This document shows positions 13,701 to 25,700 of a DNA stretch of 64,000 nt, piece by piece. Position numbers and translations under genes: made by a program. Positions within the stretch are counted from its first letter, which is position 1; each line of letters starts with the position of its first letter. Origin of the DNA: Rhyzopertha dominica (lineage: Eukaryota > Arthropoda > Insecta > Coleoptera > Bostrichidae); contig QCXZ01000064.1 in NCBI GenBank assembly GCA_025024175.1, positions 12,400,001 to 12,464,000 of the forward strand. Reading direction: 5' to 3'. Below the pieces are notes generated by a model, which did not search any database, was not told the origin of the DNA, and was given only the letters and a program-made list of their open reading frames with translations.

Positions 13701-16700
13701 TGCGCGCTGTTACAGCTCCCTAGGTAACTAACTAGGTGCTCACTGTTGTCAGTTTTATAAATAGCCAGAGAAATACAATAATGCAATGAGAGTGAGAGAG
13801 AGGGGCGAAGGTATAAGTATAACCGTCAACGTCAATATAATAATGCAAACATAGCAATAACCTCTAACTGTTCATCAGCAGTAGTATTCTTACAACACGG
13901 AACAAAACACTTCTTAAAGTAAGCCATTCTGACATTAAAAAAAAACAACAGATTACCCAAATACTTCGACAACATCTTGCTCCACCACTTAATCTGACAA
14001 ATACGAAACTCGAAAGTTTGGCCAAACTATGTAAACAAAAACGCATGGCTAGAGTTGTTGGGGTTATTCGTGACATATGCAGCAAGCAGCACTTGCGAAC
14101 ATGCGATGTTGTCAGCAGTACTTTACCATTTTCTTCCTAACGACGTGCAACGGCCAGAGATCGTCCTGACAGTTTCAAAATTTATCATATCGTTGTCATA
14201 CAAAAGTATACAAACTAAACATTGTCAAGCTTCAAGCGTCGTTTAATTCCTCATAATAAAAACATTAGTTCTAAAGCAGGTTCGATGGTTAAAGTGCTTT
14301 CGTTTTTCAGCAAAAGGCCAGTGAATGCGCTTATTATATTGAACTGTTCATTATAGAATAAACTGACTGAAGGATGATTTAAGTTATTTTCACAAATACG
14401 CCTTAAGTTGACCTAGGTATCAATGTCACAATGCCTTACGAGTACATTCCTCACGGTATCGCGGAAATTTGCCCACATTGGCAATGCGACGAAACTAAAA
14501 AAAAAATGTAAACAAATATTACTTGCAATGCCGCTAGAGCACTGGCTATTATTGGTGTTTCTCGCTTTCGTCACCATGCGAACCTTTTACGTCATCTCCG
14601 TGGCGGCATATCGAGGCATTTGAAACGGATATTGAAAGATCCATACTTTCACATTTTTTTTCTCGGCAAAGAAGAACCGGAAAAAATCGCAAACAAATGT
14701 CTTTGTACTTCAATTTTTATGTACATTTGAAATGTAAAATAAAAAAAAGTTGTGGGACGACCACATTGTTGCAAGTGACAACCGCCCAGAGCAAATTTTC
14801 TCAAAAACCACTTTATCGAAAGAAGACCAAAATTCGTCGACTGCACATTTAAAGTCAAGCGACATGAGAAATTGGGTGAGCTTTACTGTTGATATTTCTA
14901 GAGTGGGCACAGTCCATCTCCCCTAGCTACGCCCGTGATTATGCAGCTTTTTGCTTCTTCAAATAAATCATGCATATATGAAAGTTTACCGGAAGATCCC
15001 AATTTACGGCAGCCTGCCATATATGAGCTGTGCAATCACCACTAGCCGTTAACACCAAGTCCTTGCTTGGATGGAACCGAATGGAATTCACAGATCCTGA
15101 ATGTCCATTGTATTGCAGCAGGCAACGTGTTGTGTCAATACTCCAAACACAAGCACTGTGGTCTGTAAAAAGTGGTAAACATGAACAGAATAGAGGCTCA
15201 TATTATATATCATCTCTAACATAAAATAACTACAAATACTGAAAACTGCTTAAAGAAATTGCTATTTGGAACTGACTAGTTAAATAAAAAATTAGCTACT
15301 GTTCACTGTATACAGGATGTTACTAAAATATAGACAACTACTTCTAGGGTGTATTTTTTGCATAAAATATGAAGAAAATTTATTTTGCATTTTGAGATCT
15401 GTGCCCTCCTTATTAAGTTACGGCTTCTTGAAGATGAATGGTAAAACAGTTTTCTGTGAATAATTTATTTTTTGACCGATGTTGATCATATTTGAGAATG
15501 TGGGTTTGAATTAGTGCCACCTGGAACTGTACAATTGGGTATTTGCCATGTATTTATATTTTATTAAATTGCATATTAATAGGTAGCATCTAATCCACAA
15601 AACAGCTGTGACAGCTTATAAATTCGAAAAAATGGATCGTAAGATGTATTTTTAATATTAAACATGTGAATATTTAAAGTGACCGCCAAAACGCGAACAT
15701 ATTTGCCGTGACGTCAGGTGTCTTGTAAATGGCCGCTTCTTTACATCTGGGGTCAGCGCATTACGTGTCAGCCTCAGCCCGTAAATTTATCAGTTTGTTG
15801 TTTGCGTTCATTTTGTGACAAGCGAATTAAAAAAAAGTGAAATACTTATGAATTATGGCTTCTGAAGGCATGTTCATTGTTATGGAATTTGTATACATCG
15901 ATGAGTGGTTCAACGCGGCGGAGATGAGGAACATAAAAGCAAAAGCAACAAGATAAGTGAACTTTTTATCAAAATAACGTAGCATTGATAATTTGATCAC
16001 AGTGGGTTGTTGCAAACATACTATTTGTAAAAATAAAAATGTAAGAATCAAAAATGTACCCTAAACTTGACATTTATTTTAGAGGTCAGAATAAATATAA
16101 ATTGCCATTTACTTTCGGGGCTTTTGCGGCTCGTTTTTGGTCTGGCTAACAGTCGAATATATGGGGAACAAGGTCGTTCTTTATTATAACATTTCCCTTT
16201 ATCAACTTAAAACGCATATAATTTTTCATATCCTCTTCAAACTATAACAAAATGGAAACTGACTGGTAAAAACTTATAACCCCAAAAAGAATAATAAAAC
16301 TTACAGTAAGAATTAAGATGATCTTCAGAACAGAAAAACAAACTTTGCGATTTCGGCATATCACGTCTAGGGACCTTAAACAACTTTTTCATACGTTGAT
16401 AATCTCGAGGAACGGTTACAAAAATTTTGTTAGCTGTACTGACTGAAGTACTTTTATAACCATGTACAAAACAACACTTATTTTGTTTTCCATACATAAT
16501 AGATGCTTGTGAAACTACACATATCATTTTTTGGTGCGACCTCTTACACCGTCCTTTCAATAAACACCACCAATACAAGAATGATACTACACCATTAAAC
16601 AGCACGCTCCTCGGTAATATTTACATGATACTTGACGTCACGAGTTGAATAACCTTGGATAGAAGCGTTTTGGCGGTGACTCTTAAGATTCGAATTTCAG

Positions 16701-19700
16701 ACCTGAAATTCTCTACCTACAAATATTTTTTTTGTTTTTTTTTTAACATGGGGTATGATATATATGCATTTTAAGATTCATTTTATGTAATTTTCAAAAA
16801 AAGTGATAATACCCAATTAGATTTTTAATACCTTGTTTGATAAAACTGCACCGTTTTCGAGAAAGTGTGTTTAAAGTAAATACTATATTCACAGATTTAA
16901 TCATATCTAGCTGGCGAAACACAGTAAGCATATAATGTACAGTGTTTTTCATCTATAAAAGTGACAGGGCGTCATCAGTGACATCATTGCGCAGTAGCTC
17001 TATTTTCGAACAAGGTCAGCTGTTGGAATAATTATCCCATAGGCGTCGAAACCGGTTTACTAGAATACCGGTAAAGCCGCCAAGAAGGCTTGATAGGTGC
17101 CAAAGAACATCTCGAAGAGCAACAAAAAGAAGAAACGCCGAAGGAAGGAGAGCTGCGCCATTCACATTTACAAAGTGCTGAAGCAGGTCCACCCCAACAC
17201 CAATATATTCTGCAATATATCCAGAAAATATTTTCGACGCGCCACTGGTATCGCGATGAATAGATAGGCAACCAGGCTCGCCGCGCATATGACGGTACCA
17301 CTTGATGACGTCGCTGTCACTTTCTCCCGTGAAAAACGCTGTAACTGACATTTGGCAACTCTGCTTCTGACATTTTTTGATTACAAGATTTCGTTTAGCT
17401 TTGCTGTATTTTAACCTCTATGTTTGTTTTTGTTTTTTGAAGTTTTTTTTAGCATATGGGTTTGTACTTCTCAAGTTTAATTATTGTTTAACTATTTTAA
17501 TATTTAGATAATGGAATGTTATTCCAATGAAGAAATGGCAGATATGCATCTAATGTATGGCCTTGCTAATTGCAACAAGGCTGAAGCACGTCGTTTGTAT
17601 GTATAATGTTATCCTGGCCAACACACATCAGGTGAAAAAATGTTTCAGCTAATTCACAATCAGTTAAGAGAAAAAGGCACTTTTAAGTAGAATGTATCCG
17701 ATCGTGGACATCCTCGAATCAGAAGTACATCCTATTCAGAACATCGTATATTGTACAGAATAGAGAACTCACCAGAAATTAGTATTAGAAGGTTAGCTAC
17801 AACAGAATGTATCACTTTCAGCGCCTACAGGCACTAAGCAAAAAAGACTTTCCTCATCGCAGAACGTTTTGCAAATGGATTTTGGAACAACGCACTAATA
17901 ATCTAAGGCAGGATTCACCCGAAATGATATGGGTAACTTGCGCAACAAACATGTTGAGAATGATGAAAAGTTTGCTATAAACGTGTGGATTGGTTTTGTC
18001 GGAAATCATTTTATAGGCCCTTAATTTCTTCCTTCTCGTTTGTCTGGAGAAAACTACAGAAGCTTTTTAGAGAACGAACTTCCGACCCTTCTTGAAAACC
18101 TTTCACTTCAAGATAGGAGCGTGTATATGGTACATACACGATGGAGCTCCACTACATAACAGCCAGGTGGTCAGACACCTTTTAAATATCACCTTAGGCA
18201 GAAAATTAATTGGTCGGGGAGGACCGTTGGATTGGCCTGCCAGATTTAAATCCAATCAATTTTTATGTTTGGAGTCATGTAAGACAACTTGTTTATGCTA
18301 TTCCTGTTAACAATATCCAAGAACTCTGCCAGCACATTCAACGTAGTTTTGAGCAAATAAGAAACACAAAGAGACAGCGTGTAGAACTGTGTATTGCCGA
18401 AGATGGTGCCCACTTCGAATATTTAATTTTAAAATTAATTAAAATAAAGCATCAACTGCTTCTGCATATTTTATGTTGTTTGATGTTTGAATTCATTATG
18501 AATGTGTTGATGATCAAATTTAAATAAATTTAGCTGAATAAAATTGATATAAAACCAAATTTAACTGTGAAAAAATATACTTTATGTTAAAATTGTACTA
18601 AGTACACCACCAACTGTATACCAGTAAATATATGAATAAGGTATTTACTTTAAACACATTTTTCTTGAAAACGGTGCATTAGTATCAAACGACATAACAC
18701 ATAAGAGGGAGTATTCCTTTAAATAAGGACCATAGATTCAAAAAATGTTATCAAAAATTTTAAACCAAAAATCATCAATGGTAGGTAACCCCTCACCCTC
18801 CTTGAGACGTGTTAAAAATCTAATTCTACTCAAACTGATATTCTTAAAATATGATCAACATCGGTGAAAAAATAAAAAAAAATTATTTGCAAAAAACTAT
18901 TTTTTATCATCCAGTAAATATCTGCTAAATAACAACAAAGATAAGCAGAGTACCTATAACTGGATAAAAGAGAATTACTCCTGTACAGTTTTACTTGTAA
19001 AATTCTTAACACCCAAACGTTTTCCCCCCCTAGTGCATCATCAGGGTAATGCTAATAAACAATTTCACAAACAATATAAACAATAATTTCCATTAACAAT
19101 ATTATGTCGCATGGGGCGAAAATGTGTTAGTGTTAGAATTTTACATGTAATAGTGTACAGAGTAATTTCCTTTTATTTATTATAACCAAACCTGTATATG
19201 AGGAACAAATGAATATTAATTAGAGACTTTAGAATGTTAGCAACGTAAATCTTCAGTAGAGTGAATGTGGAGTGAACCTTACAAGGTACACAACCTACGT
19301 TATTGATAGCCTACTGAGCATAATTTGGCAACACTGCTAAGGGGCTGATACACCATTTTTCTTCTGACACAGAAGCAGAATAACATATAAAATAAAAATG
19401 TATGTCTATGCTGTGCTGTCCGCACCGCAACCCTCTCCAACTACAGACAGATCCGTTTTGCTGTTGTTAAAGCTCATCAGTGTAGTTCAGGTCTAGTGCA
19501 GACAGCAGGGCATAGGACAGGTTTTGCCTATATACCAAGGCCTTGGTATGATGTTAGTAAGAAATTAGATGGCAATGCCATCTCAAAACAAATTGACATG
19601 ATGAACCCTAGCTGCCATTATGGGAACTACTTCCTAAAGAAAGTGACCTGTTTACAGCCAAGTTGGCATGGGCCTACATACGTCAACCTGAAAGTAGGCC

Positions 19701-22700
19701 CCCCATGGCAGTTCTATGCCGTGCTGTTTGCACTAGACTTAAACTACACTGAGGAGCTGTAACAAGAGCAAAATAGATCTGTCTAGAGTTGGTTGCGGTG
19801 CAGGCAGCACAGCATGGACATACACTTTAATGTCAGTCAGGTTGAAGTATGCAAGTGCATGCAAATTTGGCTGTATCACAACCTTGTAGCAGTATACAGG
19901 TCACTTCCTTTAGGAAGTAGTTCCCATTACGGCAGTTAGGTGGCTTTGTCACCATGTCAGTTCGTACCTAATAGATGGCATTACCATCTAATTTCTTATC
20001 ATACAAAATATTTATGCATAAATATAATATTAATACTAAGTATCGATCCTATTAAGTGAAAATAGTGTTGTTAGCCTCGAGAAAATCATTGTGAAATACC
20101 AAAGCTTATTCAAATACTAGCTATGCAACTCGAAGCAGTTTGCACATATAAGACTTCACATTGTCCCCAGTCTGTTCCCAATAGACGCATCAGCGACTGT
20201 AGTGGTCAGTGTAGGATACAGAAAAATGCAGGCAAATATAGATCTTAGGTAAGCAAAATTTCGATCATAGACAATAAAATAAGTACCATGGGATACCGAG
20301 AATGACGGGGCTATTATGTCAATAAACTATGAAAATACTGCAGCTTATTCAAATACCAACTACTTCTCTCTTGTAGTTGTCTATGGGCAAAATGTCGTAC
20401 CCTTCATAAGGTCTATTTTCGCTTGCATTTATCTGCCGTCCTGCACCGACCACTGTAGTTTGGTAGTCCTTGTCAAATCAATTTATTGGAAAGAGACTGA
20501 GAATGATGAGCAGACTCCTGTGAGCTAATTTTGCCTCGAGTTGCAAAGCTGTCATTTAAATAAGCTGTGATAGTATTGCAGCTACTTCACTCGCTGTGTT
20601 GTCCAATGCACTTACCTTATGCCTGTGGTTGAAAGGTGGGCCTGCATTTGTCTCTGTCCTCTTCTGAAAGAGACTAGGGACTGGGAACAAAGCGCAGTCT
20701 CGTATAAGCAAACTGCTTCGTGTTGCATAATAACTATTTGAATATGTTCTGGTATTTCACAAAAATTTTCTCAATGTGAACATTATTATCACTTAATAGG
20801 ATACTATAACATTACTAACTGCTAACACTATTTATTTCTGTGCCATACAAGCATCAAAAGTAAAGCTTTTGTATGATCGTCCAGTTTTCTTCAAAAAAAG
20901 GAATGAAAGTGTCAGCCCCTCAGCAATATTGCCAATTTACATTCAGCACGGCTATCTGTAAAGTATTTTGTACAAGCCATAAGTCACAATCAACTACATA
21001 GCCATTCCCGTTTTGTGGAGATGAGTAGATGTCAGTTGGACTATTAAAGTTGAAAGCATTTTAAATACTAATTTCTAAGTGGTTGTTGGGAATTATATAA
21101 TTATCTCCAACGTAATATTTTAAGTTTGTGTAGTTCCACTACTATATACACTCATGAGCAAAAGTATTGCATATTTTCAAATTTCGTAAAATTTTGACAA
21201 TGAATATTTCAGCAACCATTGGTCAGTTTGGAATGTCTTTTTTTTTAATAATACATAGGAGAGGAAGAACAGTTCATACTGAACTTCCACCTTTTGGATC
21301 GTTGGTTCAATAAAGAGTTTATTTATTATTATTTTATTATTAATTGAAGCTCTTTTAAGGGTAAATATGATGTAGTGAAGAGATGCCCAGAAAATAAAAT
21401 TTTCATATTGTACAGGGTAAGCAAATAAGAGAGGTAGCCGGTCATATCTCATAAACCAGTAGCCCTAGAGCTTTGAGGTCAAAAATTTCTCAAGTAAAGT
21501 GGCCAAGAGAAATTGCTGGAAAATATTTTCGAGTTTGTAAAGTGACCGCTAGAGGGCGTTGTGGTACTTCCAAATTACAAAATTAATGTTTCTGTCATTT
21601 TTAGCCTAATAAATGTCGGCGGTATTAAACATTTTAAGATTGTCTGGACTAAAATCTACCATTTTTGTTTAGAACATTTTTTTGTTAAATGTCAAATAAA
21701 GGAGTGGGGGGTGGGAGAATATTAATATAGAAAATCGCTAATATCTCAGGTTTGGCTCGTCTGATTTCAACCGAAGAGGTGTCGTTTTCAAGAGCTTATG
21801 TGCCTTTATAAAAAGCAATTTTAAGTGTCAGAACATTAATTGTGTGTTGGCCGCAAGAGGGCGTTTTCTGAAGCTACTACTTAAATATCAATTTTTCTCG
21901 AAATTTTTAAATGCAAAGATATAAGGCTATTTACTTCATTAAAAGAACAATTGAATATATACTAAAATGGTGAAAACCTCACCACTTAAAAATTTCGAGA
22001 AAAATCGATTTTAGGTAGTAATTTCAGAAAACGCCCTCTTGCGCTCAACACACAAACTATGTTCTGACACTTAAAATTGCTTGTTATAAAGGCACATAAG
22101 CTCTTGAAAATGACACCTTGTTGGTTGAAATCGGTCAAGCCAATCCTGAAATATTAGCGATTTTATTTATTAATATTTACCCGCCCCACGCTCCTTCATT
22201 TGATGTTTAACAAAAAAATGTTCTAAATAAAAATGGTAGATTTCAGTCCAAGCAATCTTAAAATTTTTAATACCGCGGACATTTATTAGGCTAAAAATGA
22301 TATAAACATTAACTTTGTAATTTGGAGGTGCCACAGCACCTCCTGGTGGTCACTTTACTAACTCGAAAATATTTTCCAGCAATTAAGATTGTCTGGACTA
22401 AAATCTACCATTTTTGTTTAGGACATTTTATTCTTAAATGTTAAATAAAGGAGTGGGGGCCGGTGAATATAATTATAGAAAACCGCTAATATTTTGGGTT
22501 TGGCTTGACTGATTTCAACCAGCGACGTGTCACCTTCAAGAGCTTATGTGCCTTTATAAATAGCAATTTTAAGTGTCTAAACATAGTTTGTTAACCGCAA
22601 GAGGGCGTTTTCTTAAATTACTACCTAAATATCGATTTTTCTCAAATTTTTTAAATGGTATGGTTTTCACCATTTTAGTCTACATTCAATTGTTCATTTA

Positions 22701-25700
22701 ATAAAGTAAACAGCCTTATAACTTTGCATTTGAAAATTTCGAGAAAAATTGATATTTAGGTAGTAACTTCAAAGAACGCCCTCTTGCGGTCAACACAGAA
22801 ACTATGTTCTGACACTTAAAATTGCTTTTTATAAAGGTACATAAGCTCTTGAAAATGAGACTTCGTTGGTTAAAATCGGTCAAGCCAAACCTGAAATATT
22901 AGTGATTTTCTATATTAATATTCACCCACCCCCACTCCTTTATTTGACATTTAACAAAAAAATGTTCTAAACAAAAATGGTAGATTTTAGTCAATCTTAA
23001 AATGTTTAATACCGCAGACATTTATTAGGCTAAAAATGACACAAACATTAATTTTGTAATTTGGTGGTACCACAGTGCCCTCTAGCAGTCACTTTACAAA
23101 CTCGAAAATATTTTCCAGCAATTTCTCTTGGAAACTTTACTTAAGAAATTTTTTACCTCAAAGCTCTAAGGCTACTGGTTTATGAGATATGACCAGCAAC
23201 CTCTATTATTTGCTCACCCTGTACAAGGAATATATATAGTGTCATGTTTTCTTCATCAAAGTTTAACGTCTTGTGTGGGCAATACCAGTTGGCTGAGCCT
23301 CATACCAACTATTCAGTGAAGTAGCCTGGTATTTTCCGAGTATTTTGTTTTTTTAAATCGATTTATCTTGGATACTTTCTGAGATATTCAATTTTGGGTA
23401 AAACAATTTGATTCCAGTTGGTGTTATCGAGATTTAAGAAAATCAAAGTTTTTAAACGGAAAGATAAATTTAATTATCAAAGGTAACAAGGCTTTGTACT
23501 GACAGGCAGTCTTCAACGAAGCAACAAACTTCTTTAAACATAAATTTAATATCGGATGTTACTCCCTCGAGCGTCTAATGTGGCTTATTCGCTCTATACA
23601 ATATGAAGATTTTATTTTCTGGGCATCTCCTCACTACATCATATTCACCCATAAACGAGCTTCAATAAAAAAAGACATTCCAATCCAACCAGTGGTTGCT
23701 GAAATATTCATATGTCAAAATTTTACGAATTTTGAAAACATGCAATACTTTTGCACACGAGTGTAGTTTGTAGAAGCACTGTAAAATGACTTTTGCTTTC
23801 AGAAAAAGTGAATTAATAACAAAATTTAATTTAATCAGGGGTTATTGCATCAAATAGTCTTCACTGTATAAGGAATCTATAAACTGACTAACAGTAAAAC
23901 AACAAAATTAGTGTCCGTTTTTTATATTACTAATAGCTTATAAAGTCACATAGAAATTGACTTAAGCTATGCTAACATAGAGACCGAAGTAGATATAAAT
24001 ACTTAATGTACTATAAATATCTAAATCTGTAAGCTTTTAATGGTTTTCAAAGTCCATATAAACATTATCAATGCTTGTTCACGATTTTATATCATTATTG
24101 TTATATCAGTATTAGATTTTAGTGTATTTCCTGGCACAAGCATTAGGTATTAAATACAAGCATTTCATTCTCAAGGGTAGAAAAAGTTTTTTTTTTCAAA
24201 AAAGTTACTACAGCTATACTGTATACAGGATATCTTACTGTAGCTAATTTAGACTGCTAGTAGAATAAGAAAAGGAGAGAATGTTAAATAAAAGTTAAGC
24301 AGAAATCAGGATTTTCAATCAATTTAAGATAAATGTGGATATTCTAAAACATAATGACATTAACAATAATAATAATTGTCTTTATTACAATACACAATAA
24401 GTGGAATTTAGCCTACAGCTATTCTTACATTTATTGCTCACATTGTAAAGGAATTATGAAATTAAAATGTAAACAATAACACTTTAGTTTTCAATATATT
24501 TCTGATAACTTTTTATCCAAATATAATTAAAACCACAAGGATAAGATAGATAGGATATTTACCTGCAGACGCTGTTCCAATAACAGGTTGCCCTGGACGA
24601 GCGACTGAAACTTCCCACACTCCATCCTTGTGTCCAATATACTCTTTAAGCAGCCCATAATTGAAATGTGGAGCTTTAAAACTTGACACAATTTTACTAG
24701 TTTGAGCTTTCAACTTGTGAGCTGTTTTCAGTTTCTGTGACGATGAGGAACTTACTACAAATGTGAAATTTAAAGGTACACAGCATATTAAGGAGAAATA
24801 GGCTTACATTTTTTGCTGAAAACCTTTGCAAAGTTATTGTCAAAATCCACACTGTCAAAGCCCTGTTTATCGAACGTTTCCCTTTCCAATTTGTCATTTA
24901 GAATTTCAATCTTTTCATGTACTACAACACATAAATAAATTGAAATTAAGATGGTAAAGAAAGAAGCTAAATACTTTTTATGAGGTAAGCATGCAATTTT
25001 CTGCTATAACACAGGTCTGTCAATTGACAAGGCAAGTTAAGATACTTTAAGACCAATGGGAAACAAAGGAAGCTGCCATAAGTATGTGTATGCTGTATGA
25101 CAATATATATATAGCCCTANAATCCTTTGATGCCGGATTTAAGCAATAAGAAGTAAAAAATAGCAGAATAACTTATAATATAACTAAACCTAATTTTTAT
25201 CAAATAAAGAGACTAGGGATTTTACCAATATATCGAACAATCAAATAAATGCGGATGATTTACAACTAGAATTGTTGTTTTTACAAGACTGGGATTATAT
25301 GTCCAGTTTATGAAATATCTGATTCAAGAAGATGCAAAAATTGTAATGCATACAATCACAATTCACAATTAAAACTTGTCAACAGTAAGTAAGTGCAGTA
25401 AATATTATAATAAAAAAAGGCTGTAAAGATCAGTTGAAGAAATATGTAAACTGCTATTTTTCAAATGATAAATATAACAAAAAGTATGCCACTAACCATA
25501 AGTCTCATGAAACTGTAAGGTGCAGTTCTTATGATGATTGAATTATTATCTCTACAAACTATGTATAACTGAAGAACTTCGAGGAATTTGTGGATGTAAT
25601 AACTTTGGAAGAAACTTGATAAATTGGGGAATGCAATGTTTATCAACTGAAAGGCTTTAAAACGATTACAACCAAGGAAATATAAATAAAACGATAGGTT

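Larger units (their letters stand above)
15313..18915 (+). mobile_element. Degenerate IS630-Tc1-mariner (DD41D-type) element
   Basis: A plus-strand transposase relic lies between long, diverged inverted arms. Arm blocks include CTGCACCGTTTTCGAGAAAG (about 16845-16864) against its inverted partner near 18660-18680, and CCGATGTTGATCATATTT (about 15478-15495) against the partner near 18849-18866. The left end starts TACAGGATGTTAC at 15311, like the ends of related elements in this window; the right end seems truncated near 18915. A separate 1-kb element (15678-16682) is inserted in the left arm. The whole lies in Wdr37 intron 3, just upstream of exon 4. Confidence 0.68.

Noticed and set aside
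17016..17351. Minus-strand 111-codon open frame in two overlapping frames
   Set aside because: No motif, no splice context, and it lies in the 5' region of a dead transposon; open frames arise easily in this GC-richer patch.
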